Assembly: GCA_023249255.1 (NCBI GenBank)
Contig: JAHFCY010000001.1
Coordinates: forward strand, 1 to 20,047
Source of the DNA: Candidatus Lindowiibacteriota bacterium
Lineage (GTDB): Bacteria; Lindowbacteria; 2-12-FULL-62-27
Length of the DNA: 20,047 nucleotides
Reading direction: 5' to 3'
Made by a program: the position numbers and the translations under genes. The notes beneath the pieces are model-generated. The model worked only from the letters and a program-made list of their open reading frames with translations. It had not been told where the DNA came from and ran no database searches. Positions 7,110 to 13,605 of the stretch are shown in pieces (position 1 is the first letter of the stretch; every line of letters starts with the position of its first letter).

Positions 7110-7194
7110 ACGGCGGCTTCCCTTTCAGGCGGTGATTTCAATAGGAACGCCTTGTTCCGGCATCATCCCCTCCGCGTCAAAATTACGAGGCCGC

Positions 7195-7223
7195 AAGATA
7201 TTAGTATTTTACACTAATGTCAA
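7195..7223 (-). promoter_or_regulatory. Promoter with embedded operator-like palindrome
   Basis: On the minus strand TTGACA (7218-7223), a 17-nt spacer and TATCTT (7195-7200) point into the winged-helix gene. The spacer is almost wholly an inverted repeat: ATTAGT (7200-7205), 7 nt, ACTAAT (7213-7218). A repressor bound there would block RNA polymerase directly. Confidence 0.65.
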
Positions 7224-7271
7224 GCATACAGGCACGATTTGTCAGTGATACGAAGCACTTGTGAATAATAC

Positions 7272-7300
7272 TTGACTGACTCCGCGGCGTCTGGGATAAT
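7272..7300 (+). promoter_or_regulatory. Promoter of the HTH-integrase operon
   Basis: TTGACT (7272-7277), a 17-nt spacer and GATAAT (7295-7300) form a near-consensus sigma-70 promoter 30 nt before the ATG of the small HTH gene. It diverges from the minus-strand promoter at 7195-7223, with about 50 bp between them. Confidence 0.7.
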
Positions 7301-7330
7301 CCGCGCACCAACACTTAAAGGGGGCGAGAG

Positions 7331-7765
7331 ATGAATCAGGGTGAGGAGATATGCGAAATATTCCGGCGAAGAGCCAGAGCGCGGGATATCACGGTTCAAC
7401 AGATCGTCAAGAAGCTTGGCCGTAAAGACACGACGGCATACGGCCTCTACCAATTCTGGATCGGCAAGAGCATGCCGCCGATTCATAAACTTTCCGCCTA
7501 CCTGGAAACCGTCGGCCTCCGGCTTCTTTTGGAGGCGGACGGCAATGTCTACACGTTGCAATTCAAGGATAAAATTCCGCCCAAACGCGAAGGCGAGCGG
7601 CTGCTCATGGGCGCGCGCATCAACCCGGGCGGTGATTTCAAAGACCTCACTCCGGAACAAATCGGCGCCCTGAATGCGCAGATCGCGTTTTTCCGTTCCG
7701 AAAACAAGCGTCCAAAGAAGTACATCAAGCCGGCTGAAGAGCGCCGGGCCAGAAAGGTTGCCTGA
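7331..7765 (+). CDS. Small HTH-like protein upstream of integrase
   Basis: A 144-residue protein. The segment ITVQQIVKKLGRKDTTAYGLYQFWIGKSMPPIHKLSAYLETVGLRLLLE reads as an XRE-like helix-turn-helix domain. The second half contains FKDLTPEQIGALNAQIAFFRSE and a very basic tail (RPKKYIKPAEERRARK). A GGGGGCGAGAG ribosome site precedes the ATG. The integrase starts 15 nt after its stop, so it is co-expressed and may regulate integration, act as a directionality factor, or repress the divergent promoters. I do not know a named family. Confidence 0.75.
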   Translation: MNQGEEICEIFRRRARARDITVQQIVKKLGRKDTTAYGLYQFWIGKSMPPIHKLSAYLETVGLRLLLEADGNVYTLQFKDKIPPKREGERLLMGARINPGGDFKDLTPEQIGALNAQIAFFRSENKRPKKYIKPAEERRARKVA

Positions 7766-7780
7766 ACAAGGAGGATTCCC

Positions 7781-8887
7781 ATGGGCGTGCGAGCCATCAA
7801 TCGATTGCCGAACGGCAAATACCAGACCAATTATTACTATTGGGATCAGCACGGCATGAAACAACGCGGCCGAAAAAATCTTCGTACCATCCGCCAAGCG
7901 GAGATATTCTATGCCGACCGTCTCAAAGAATATGAAATGAAAGTTCGAGTTGGATCCAAGGAACGATCGGTGATCACCGTCAGCCAATTTCTCGCGGAGC
8001 ATTATTACCCGTGGGCGTCAAAGGCCAAGCGATCCTGGCCGGGAGAGCACAGATTTTTAAAGATTGTCGAGAAACGCTGGGGGTCGAGACAGCTCTGTAC
8101 GATATTTCCGTTGGAAATAGAAAAGTGGAGGCTGGAGTTCAAAGACAAAATCACGCCGGCGACGATCATCCGGTATTTTTCCTACCTGCGGGCGGTATTC
8201 AAATTCGCCCACCTCGGAATGAAGGATGACCTGGGGCAGACGATCGGTGGCGGCTTCATCGGCGAAAATCCGATGATTCACGTCAAAAATCCAAAAGTGA
8301 AACCGCCAACCAAGCCGCCCACGATTTTGTATCCCGAAGAGATCGCGCGGATCAAATCCGACGGCACGCGCGGAACCGACCTTTTGCTTTTTGCGATGCA
8401 TTCAGGTATGAGGAGAGGCGAAATTTTTCGATTGAAGTTCGAAGACATCGACAGGCAGGCAGGGGTTGTTCGTATCCCCTTATCGAAAAACGACGAGTCG
8501 CGGATCATTCCCCTGACTCAAACTTTATCCGAAATCATCGAGAGGCAGCCGATGAACGACACCGGTTTCGTTTTCCCGTGGAAAGGCAAGCAGTCCACCG
8601 ATTGCCGCACCGCATTCTTCAACGCCTTAAAACGCGCCGGCATCACCCGCAAGATCCGTTTCCACGATCTGCGCCACACCTTCGGTTCCTACTTGGCCAT
8701 GAACGGTGTGGACCTGGAGGAGCGCATGGCCTTGATGGGCCACAAAACCATCACGGCAGCCCGCATCTACACCCATTATTACACAAAAAAACTGTCAGAA
8801 TCGATGGACCGACTTACGAAAGCCTACAAGGAGTGCGAGTTGAAAACAAAAGGTCACGAAAAGGTCACTGCGGCAGTTGCCGTATGA
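7781..8887 (+). CDS. Tyrosine recombinase (phage-type integrase)
   Basis: A 368-residue site-specific integrase. The N-terminal part has the AP2-like DNA-binding strand region (LPNGKYQTNYYYWDQHG) and a core-binding SAM-like domain (about 65-160). The catalytic domain has Arg211 (MHSGMRRGEIFRL), Lys236 (PLSKNDESRIIPL), His295 and Arg298 (HDLRHTFGSYL), His321 (MGHKT) and Tyr330 (RIYTHYY), so it looks active. AAGGAGG lies 6 nt before the ATG. It is the second gene of an operon with the small HTH protein. It ends 36 nt before tRNA-Thr, typical for an integrase beside its tRNA target. The island boundary is probably near here, but no attachment repeat was found in this tRNA pair. Confidence 0.95.
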   Translation: MGVRAINRLPNGKYQTNYYYWDQHGMKQRGRKNLRTIRQAEIFYADRLKEYEMKVRVGSKERSVITVSQFLAEHYYPWASKAKRSWPGEHRFLKIVEKRWGSRQLCTIFPLEIEKWRLEFKDKITPATIIRYFSYLRAVFKFAHLGMKDDLGQTIGGGFIGENPMIHVKNPKVKPPTKPPTILYPEEIARIKSDGTRGTDLLLFAMHSGMRRGEIFRLKFEDIDRQAGVVRIPLSKNDESRIIPLTQTLSEIIERQPMNDTGFVFPWKGKQSTDCRTAFFNALKRAGITRKIRFHDLRHTFGSYLAMNGVDLEERMALMGHKTITAARIYTHYYTKKLSESMDRLTKAYKECELKTKGHEKVTAAVAV

Positions 8888-8923
8888 AGCCCGATTCTGT
8901 TATTCTTACAATCTAAATCGATT

Positions 8924-8996
8924 GCCGAGGTAGCTCAGTCGGCAGAGCAGCTCCATGGTAAGGAGCAGGTCGTCGGTTCGAATCCGATCCTCGGCT
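8924..8996 (+). tRNA. tRNA-Thr (anticodon GGT)
   Basis: Acceptor GCCGAGG pairs with CCTCGGC. The D-stem is GCTC/GAGC and the anticodon stem GCTCC/GGAGC, with loop ATGGTAA giving anticodon GGT. The T-arm is GTCGG, TTCGAAT, CCGAT. The discriminator is T and no CCA is encoded. Confidence 0.95.
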
Positions 8997-9007
8997 TTGT
9001 TTTGTTC

Positions 9008-9084
9008 GGCGGCGTACCCAAGCGGCCCAAGGGAGCGGTCTGCAAAACCGCGACTCACCGGTTCAAATCCGGTCGCCGCCTCCA
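9008..9084 (+). tRNA. tRNA-Cys (anticodon GCA)
   Basis: Acceptor GGCGGCG pairs with CGCCGCC. The anticodon stem is GCGGT/ACCGC with loop CTGCAAA (anticodon GCA). The T-arm is ACCGG, TTCAAAT, CCGGT. The discriminator is T, as expected for Cys, and CCA is encoded (9082-9084). It lies 11 nt after tRNA-Thr, so the two are probably one transcript. Confidence 0.95.
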
Positions 9085-9093
9085 AAAAAAATC

Positions 9094-9146
9094 TGCCGGG
9101 GACGGAATTTGAACCCGCGCACGCGTTTGGCACTGCATCTCTTGAT
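9094..9146 (-). pseudogene. 3' half of a tRNA-Leu(CAA) gene
   Basis: On the minus strand this reads a 7-nt anticodon loop ATCAAGA (anticodon CAA), the 3' anticodon-stem strand GATGC, a long variable arm (GTGC, CAAAC, GCGT), T-arm GCGGG, TTCAAAT, TCCGT, acceptor CCCCGGC and discriminator A. The 5' half is missing; the sequence before the anticodon loop belongs to the HsdR fragment. The break within the anticodon arm is typical of an integration site. Confidence 0.7.
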
Positions 9147-9431
9147 ACGTTTAGGAGGATGCTTCAGGTTGTCCGGAATACCGTTGAGATACTTGTCCGA
9201 CTGGGTATCGACGCCGGTGAGGGTCGTCCCTTCGGGCTTGGCTTCCACGACGCCGACCGCCTTGCGATTGACGAACAAGAGGTAGTCGGCTTCGTCCTTG
9301 CCCAGTGGGAAGTACCGGACAGCAACACCAAGGGATGCGCCGAGATTGCGTCCTTTGTAATCCTGCACGTCCCAGCCGGCGGCGTTGAGCATTTTGTCGA
9401 TGTGAACTCTCGCCTCGTCTTCGGGTTTCAT
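9147..9431 (-). pseudogene. N-terminal fragment of a type I restriction HsdR subunit
   Basis: About 95 residues match the start of type I restriction endonuclease subunit R: KPEDEARVHIDKMLNAAGWDVQDY, then the nuclease-domain motifs DEADYLLFVNRKAVGVVEAKPEG (Asp and Glu-x-Lys of the PD-(D/E)XK fold), then YLNGIPDNL. A full HsdR is roughly 800-1000 residues. Here the frame loses family likeness after GIPDNLKHP and runs into the tRNA-Leu(CAA) fragment. The helicase and C-terminal domains are absent, so it cannot be a working enzyme. The start is the ATG at 9431; the frame extends to 9467. It is a relic of a restriction locus cut at a tRNA junction. Confidence 0.8.
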
Positions 9432-9546
9432 TCGAGGAAGGATAACTCCGGAGGAATGTTCACGCAATCATGGAAATATTTCTCTGCAGATTCCGAAATC
9501 ATTTGACGAAACATAGATTATAGCCTATACTCTAGGCAATCACGAT

Positions 9547-9598
9547 GAGCGGGCACACCTAAGGTTTCGTCCGAAGGTTACTCCCGCTCTTTCTTTTT
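9547..9598 (+). terminator. Hairpin with T-rich tail, plus strand
   Basis: GAGCGGG (9547-9553) pairs with CCCGCTC (9583-9589) around a 29-nt loop that can itself fold, followed by TTTCTTTTT. It overlaps the end of the NYN pseudogene on the other strand. It could end a plus transcript running from the tRNA pair. Confidence 0.4.
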
Positions 9599-9956
9599 GC
9601 CCAGCTTCTGTTCCAGCCGGTTGATAAACGCGAAGTACACCCGAAATTTTCGCAGCAACGCTGAGTATTTGTTAGGGTTTGGTATCAGAACATTCAGGAG
9701 TTTTTTGTTCTTCTCAAGATATTCAATCAGACAATGAAAATCGCCGTCTCCGGAAACAATAATCGCCCTGTCGTAATTCGGATACTCAATCATGGCGTGC
9801 AGAACCAGCTCGGCGTCGATGTTTCCCTTGGTAGTAGACAAAGAACCGCGCGAAATCGAGCTCCCAGCCGCACTCTTGGATGGCAAGATTCAGATTCTGG
9901 CTGTCAATAAAGGCGTAGACCTTTGAGGGTGCGGGTGGTGTCTGTGGCATATCCAT
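9578..9956 (-). pseudogene. NYN-domain (LabA/DUF88-like) nuclease, internally deleted
   Basis: From the ATG at 9956 the frame reads MDMPQTPPAPSKVYAFIDSQNLNLAIQECGWELDFARFFVYY, the typical NYN start with the first catalytic Asp (FIDSQN). At about 9830 the frame shifts. The other frame then continues KGNIDAELVLHAMIEY, AIIVSGDGDFHCLIEYLEK and PNKYSALLRKF, the second half of the domain with its acidic residues. Complete relatives have about 45 more residues between these parts. A deletion of roughly 130 bp with a frame change therefore broke the gene. Family members are PIN-like RNases; this copy should be inactive. Confidence 0.75.
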
Positions 9957-10050
9957 ACGCGTTATTTATCAGAGACTGTGGAAATACTGAAGCCTCTATT
10001 CATCCCGTCCATTTTAGGTCTCTATTTTGTCCGGTTACGGATGCCATATC

Positions 10051-11131
10051 TTAGTTCATGACCTTGGGAGTGAGTTCCGACACTTCTCCATGATATCCAC
10101 CTTTCGGACCATCCGTGTAATATGAATATAAATGCCCTCTTGCAAAAGGTCGCACCAAATCACCAACGTTCTTGGCGATATTAACGCGGTAAACGGACTC
10201 CTCTATGTCTGAAGAAATGAAATACTGTATGCGGCCGAATAGCTCACCGTTATTGCAATCGACCACGAGGACGTGTCCAGGCGACTTGAGACGGTAGCCC
10301 CAGAATTGATGATTTTCGGCTTCGGATACTCCATTATGGTGTGCGCTCCTGGCTGACAAATCTCTTCTCATCCGTTCCTGAGAGAATAAAATTGCGAATC
10401 CCGGCGAATATCGGCTCCGACCCACTGACTGAATTATCCGTGGCCAGGAAATAGTGAAAGGATGCCTTGGCCACCGCTCGAAAATACGCGACGGTCACAG
10501 AAAAACTCACCACGGGTTGAGAAACCGTTGAACCTTCCGGCTGTTGAGACCATGTCACCTTTTCGGCGAGTCCGTCTGTCAGGGACCTTACCCAAGCCAT
10601 CTCGTCCGTGTTGGCGAATACACGGATACTTTTGATTTCTTTTAGTTTCAATTTCCTAATTTCCTGTTCGATGTCCTTTTGGGTCTTCATCCAATTGGCA
10701 ATGCGGATAGGATATGAATTTCCATCTCCGTCGATGACGACGATTTGTCTGAGTTCGCGGCATGTATTCGTACCGGGGTCCTTTTCGTACAAGACTTGGA
10801 TTCCCGACTCAGGATGTACGCCCATGATATCTATGGCCTGACCGCCGGCACTGCCGCGTTCAAAGGGATTTACCTTTTCATGAGATTTCCGCCCCTTGCC
10901 CCCGAAATAATTTCTGAAAAAGGCTTCCGGACCGGCACGGCAAAATTGGTCTTCGGACTCTCTGCCTATTTTCCCGTTGCACTCTTTACAGACGCTATAA
11001 AGTTTGGGTGCATTCCTGAATTCTCCCAGGCATCTGGGAAGGGGATGCTCTTCGTTGAAGGGACCGGAGGAATTGCAGTAGATGCAGTTACGCGCATCGT
11101 CACGTTTTGCTGTCTCGGATATTGACGGCAT
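10051..11131 (-). pseudogene. HNH-type zinc endonuclease gene with C-terminal frameshift
   Basis: The first frame (10334-11131) starts at MPSISETAKRDDARN and has CIYC, EEHPLPRCLGEF, YSVCKECNGKIG: an HNH fold with two CxxC zinc pairs. A domain of about 200 residues of unknown role follows. After KRFVSQERTP the frame stops. A second frame (to 10051) continues with HNGVSEAENHQFWGYRLKSPGHVLVVDCNNGELFGRIQYF, which looks like the family's C-terminus. The total of 1081 nt fits a one-base insertion near 10345, or a sequencing error. The ATG at 11131 (AAGGG 9 nt upstream) is preferred; the frame further upstream runs into the tRNA-Leu T-arm and is an artefact. Confidence 0.65.
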
Positions 11132-11179
11132 CGTTATTGTCCCTTGTGTCACCCTTCTTGTCGGTGCGGTGTGAAATCG

Positions 11180-11499
11180 TGCCGGGGGAGGGAATTGAAC
11201 CCTCACGGCCTTTACAGGCCACAGGATTTTCGTACTGCGACGACTTTCGCCGCCCCCGCCATCAACGCGGGGTTCGCAGTCTGGACTGTCCCTTCTCCGT
11301 AGGCATTTGCCTTTAGGAGCCGCCCGTCCAGTCTCTACACCTTCCCTCCATAATCATATAAGAGGGCTTGGCTCGGGATTGCCACGGCCATCGTGCGCCA
11401 AGGTTTCCCCGACTTTGAGCGGTTCTGCTCCGCCGGTTTCCCGGCGGGCACTCAATTTTCAATCAAGTCCTGAGCGTCTGCCGATTCCGCCACCCCGGC
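11180..11499 (-). tRNA. tRNA-Leu (anticodon TAA) split by a group I intron
   Basis: 5' exon 11465-11499, intron 11231-11464, 3' exon 11180-11230. After splicing, acceptor GCCGGGG pairs with CCCCGGC. The anticodon stem is CAGGA/TCCTG with loop CTTAAAA (anticodon TAA). The long class II variable arm is GGCC, TGTAAA, GGCC. The T-arm is GAGGG, TTCAATT, CCCTC and the discriminator is A; no CCA is encoded. The intron lies after the first anticodon base, U34, as in cyanobacterial and plastid tRNA-Leu(UAA). The gene appears functional. Confidence 0.92.
11231..11464 (-). ncRNA. Group I intron (IC3 type) in tRNA-Leu(UAA)
   Basis: A 234-nt intron on the minus strand without an ORF. It shows the conserved core of tRNA-Leu introns: CTCAAAGTC then GGGGAAACCT, GGCAATCCCGAGCCAAGCC (the Q-type element), GTGTAGAGACTGGACGGG (R), and GGGACAGTCCA (S). 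A GCGAAAGTCG tetraloop stem lies near the 3' end. The 5' splice site follows a U and the last intron base is G, as group I splicing needs. These blocks match the Anabaena tRNA-Leu intron as I recall it. It should self-splice with guanosine. Confidence 0.92.
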
Positions 11500-11500
11500 T
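11465..11500. repeat. 36-bp direct repeat, copy A (tRNA-Leu 5' exon)
   Basis: Identical over 36 bp to 11736-11771. It comprises the tRNA-Leu(UAA) 5' half from the base before the acceptor to U34. Flanks differ on both sides, as expected for the two ends of an integrated element. Confidence 0.9.
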
Positions 11501-11726
11501 CATCACATCTCGTACAATAGTGCCAACCACTTTCTTGCCGAGCAAGTTATTCTTAAAATATCCAAAAAACATGGCCGGCGAAATGGTACACAAATGGTAC
11601 AAGAAATCTGCATTTCGGTGCATCTGCCTGCACCTTCGTGCATCTCGTTTCACTTCACAACTTCATGCCTTCTTGGACGTTGCAAGATAAACTGATTTTT
11701 TCCAAGAAGTTATAAAATGGCCGAGT
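11501..11726. other. Attachment-arm-like DNA between the two tRNA-Leu copies
   Basis: No gene is supported here. It has AAATGGTACA twice (11581-11590, 11592-11601; 11-bp period) and GTGCATCT twice (11618-11625, 11638-11645; 20 bp apart). It also has a 9-bp perfect inverted repeat CTTCTTGGA/TCCAAGAAG (11669-11677, 11701-11709). Helically phased short repeats beside a tRNA-derived core are what integrase arm sites look like. No integrase gene lies between the two copies. Confidence 0.5.
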
Positions 11727-12289
11727 CAGGATTTTAAGTCCTGAGCGTCTGCCGATTCCGCCACCCCGGCTTGTGGGTCATCCAAACCTGACACCTGTCG
11801 AATCGCTTCATAGAGAACAATGCCGACGGACGTCGCGAGATTCAGCGACCGGACGTGGTCCGTCTGTATCGGGATTGCCAGAACATTCCCGGGATGCGCA
11901 TTCAAAAGTTCTTGTGGCAATCCGCGCGTCTCACAGCCGAAGACGAGCACGTCGCCCGGACGATATTGCGCTGACGTATACCATTTTTGTCCGTGAACGC
12001 TGAATAAAAAAAATCGCGATGGCTGAAGCGAGGATTGAAACAGATCGAAGTTTTCGTGGAGATGAAGGTCCACCGAATCCCAGTAATCAAGGCCTGCCCG
12101 GCGAACGTCCGCGTCGCTGATTCGAAATCCGAGTTTACCGATGAGATGCAGGGGTGTTCCCGTGGCGGCGCAGAGCCGGGCGATGTTTCCTGTATTGGGC
12201 GGTATTTCAGGTTCAACCAGCGCGACCTGAAACGGAGGGCGAGGCCAAGCATACGGCGGCGACTTCTGCTGAAACCGGATGTATTTCAT
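11726..12289 (-). CDS. trmL: tRNA (cytidine/uridine-34-2'-O)-methyltransferase TrmL
   Basis: A SPOUT-family methyltransferase. FQVALVEPEIPPNTGNIARLCAATGTPLHLIGKLGF is the N-terminal signature, DVRRAGLDYWD follows, and the knot region has LVFGCETRGLP and AIPIQTDHVRSLNLATSVGIVLYEAIRQ. In E. coli TrmL methylates the ribose of nucleotide 34 in tRNA-Leu(CAA) and tRNA-Leu(UAA). The family core is about 155 residues. The last 14 codons here (GVAESADAQDLKS and neighbours) are simply the reading frame through the tRNA-Leu 5' half, so the tail is not domain sequence; stopping inside the tRNA may be ancestral. The protein is cytoplasmic. Its likely substrate gene lies immediately downstream. Confidence 0.93.
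   Translation of the reverse strand: MKYIRFQQKSPPYAWPRPPFQVALVEPEIPPNTGNIARLCAATGTPLHLIGKLGFRISDADVRRAGLDYWDSVDLHLHENFDLFQSSLQPSRFFLFSVHGQKWYTSAQYRPGDVLVFGCETRGLPQELLNAHPGNVLAIPIQTDHVRSLNLATSVGIVLYEAIRQVSGLDDPQAGVAESADAQDLKS
11727..11770 (-). pseudogene. Intron-less 5' half of tRNA-Leu(UAA)
   Basis: It repeats the 5' exon of the intact tRNA exactly and then continues AAAATCCTG, so the whole anticodon arm CAGGA-CTTAAAA-TCCTG is present without intron. After that it diverges (ACTCGGCC), so the variable arm, T-arm and 3' acceptor are absent. It directly follows trmL and supplies the last codons of that open frame. Confidence 0.85.
11736..11771. repeat. 36-bp direct repeat, copy B
   Basis: Second copy of the 36-bp tRNA-Leu 5'-half repeat (other copy 11465-11500), 271 bp apart start to start. 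This copy has the trmL flank, presumably the chromosomal side. Confidence 0.9.
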
Positions 12290-12468
12290 AATGAGAGAGT
12301 ATTACGGCCAAAAGGACACCGTCAATGAACGGCGCCGGGCGGTCAAGTCTTGGGGCGGCCCTGAACGGCCGTGAAAAAGAACTTGCGGGCTGCAGGCGGC
12401 TATGATTCAGTCGAATAGAATCTGATGTTCCGACTTCGTGCGAAGGTCGTGAAAAGGAGGACGTGTCC

Positions 12469-12795
12469 ATGGAAATTTTTATCGTCGTGAGTGCGACGCT
12501 GTTTCTCGCCGCTTTTATCATCCTCACTGTGTATTTCATTCAGACTCTGATCCAGATCAAACATACTGCCCGGGCCGTTGAAATTCTGGCGCGGCATCTG
12601 GATGCGGAAGTGTCGAAAGCTGATCGGATGTCAGACGCGGTCAGCGGGATGGCGGAGGGCGTCGGAAAAATCGCCGGGACGTTTTTGTCCTATGTAGCCG
12701 GCGCATTCAGCCGGATGTTTGGTGGAGATTCCACAGATTCGAAACAACACGAGGGGACGGCCGATTCGAAACAGGCTGCTCCTCCAGCGCGTTAA
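12469..12795 (+). CDS. DUF948-like small membrane protein
   Basis: A 108-residue protein. One N-terminal membrane helix (FIVVSATLFLAAFIILTVYFIQTLI) is followed by an amphipathic helical stretch (KHTARAVEILARHLDAEVSKADRM), a hydrophobic patch (IAGTFLSYVAGAFSRMF) and a polar Ser/Lys/Gln tail. This is the DUF948 layout, often next to YtxH proteins and linked with general stress. I chose the ATG at 12469 because AGGAGG ends 8 nt before it; the GTG at 12463 is too close to that site. The YtxH-like gene follows after 22 nt, so they form an operon. Confidence 0.75.
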   Translation: MEIFIVVSATLFLAAFIILTVYFIQTLIQIKHTARAVEILARHLDAEVSKADRMSDAVSGMAEGVGKIAGTFLSYVAGAFSRMFGGDSTDSKQHEGTADSKQAAPPAR

Positions 12796-12817
12796 ATCCA
12801 ATTCAGGGGAGGTTGTC

Positions 12818-13024
12818 ATGAGTGAGCGAGGAAATGCGACGGACATTTTGGTGGGGTTTTTTGCCGGTTGTGTGATCGGCGCCGGCGTGGCTCTGCTGTT
12901 TGCGCCGCTGTCAGGGCAGGAAACGCGGAAGAGGATCCGGGAAACCGCAGGAGAATGGAAAGATAAAGGCGAGGACATGATCCGAAAACTCCGGAACCGG
13001 GAACGCGAGACGGAATCGGCTTAG
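12818..13024 (+). CDS. YtxH-like small membrane protein
   Basis: A 68-residue protein. TDILVGFFAGCVIGAGVALLFAPLSGQETRKRIRE is the YtxH pattern: one Gly-rich membrane helix ending in LFAPxSGxETR, then a charged helix (EWKDKGEDMIRKLRNRERE). AGGGGAGG lies 5 nt before the ATG. It is co-transcribed with the DUF948-like gene. The molecular function of YtxH proteins is not established; they are associated with envelope or stress responses. Confidence 0.85.
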   Translation: MSERGNATDILVGFFAGCVIGAGVALLFAPLSGQETRKRIRETAGEWKDKGEDMIRKLRNRERETESA

Positions 13025-13033
13025 ACGAATTCT

Positions 13034-13597
13034 TCAGACCAGACCCAATTTATTTAATTCTTCACGGAGTCGCTCGAGCGGCAGACCCATGACGTTCGTG
13101 TACGGACCGCGGATGGAGTGTACAAGCTCCCGGCCGTCCTGAATCGCATAGCCGCCGGCTTTGTCAAGCGGGTTGACGCGGGAAAAGTAGCAGCGGATTG
13201 TCTGCGGACTCAGAGGCCGAAATGTCACGCGTGTTCGGACCCACCAAACGCGTTCCCTGCCGCTTGTGAGATTCCTGATTGCCACCCCCGAATAGACGCT
13301 GTGCGTTTGTCCTGAAAAATGCCGCAACATTTCAGCCGCCTCCGTGCGGGTCTTTGGTTTTCCGAAAATTTTCCCGCAAAACCAGATGAGTGTGTCCGCG
13401 CCCAGAACCCATCCGATCCGGGACGACACCACCGCCCCGCGCGCTTTTCCGAGCGCATGACGAACAGCGAGACGCGAAGGGCTTGCGGACCGCGGCGCAG
13501 GCGATTCACGATACCGCGTGGGCACAACCCGGAATCGAATGTGCAACCGGCGCAGGAGAAATTTTCGGCGGGGAGATTGTGAAGCGAGATAAATCAC
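13034..13597 (-). CDS. maf: Maf-family nucleoside triphosphate pyrophosphatase
   Basis: A 187-residue protein. The N-terminal LASQSPRRKFLL is the Maf nucleotide-binding signature. GADTLIWFCGKIFGKPKTRTEAAEMLRHFSGQTHSVYSGVAI, DKAGGYAIQDG and YTNVMGLPLERL are the later blocks. Maf proteins hydrolyse dTTP, UTP and modified nucleotides to monophosphates and limit misincorporation or cell division. It starts with GTG and lies 8 nt after the dusB stop, so it is the second gene of that operon and may depend on coupling. Its 3' end faces the YtxH gene with a 9-nt gap and no clear terminator. Length is normal. Confidence 0.93.
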   Translation of the reverse strand: MIYLASQSPRRKFLLRRLHIRFRVVPTRYRESPAPRSASPSRLAVRHALGKARGAVVSSRIGWVLGADTLIWFCGKIFGKPKTRTEAAEMLRHFSGQTHSVYSGVAIRNLTSGRERVWWVRTRVTFRPLSPQTIRCYFSRVNPLDKAGGYAIQDGRELVHSIRGPYTNVMGLPLERLREELNKLGLV

Positions 13598-13605
13598 AGA
13601 GCCGG

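Noticed and set aside
8888-9007. Attachment repeat of the integrase in tRNA-Thr or tRNA-Cys
   Set aside because: No second copy of any part of these tRNAs was seen elsewhere in the window; the other end may be outside it.
11459-11653. 64-codon minus-strand frame ending SRGGGIGRRSGLD
   Set aside because: Its end is a translation of the tRNA-Leu 5' half, a common annotation artefact.
11107-11690. Plus-strand frames across the tRNA-Leu and intron
   Set aside because: They cover structured RNA on the other strand; the intron shows no homing-endonuclease motif.
12290-12468. Promoter for the DUF948/YtxH pair (TATGAT near 12400)
   Set aside because: A -10-like hexamer is present, but no -35 at acceptable spacing could be found.
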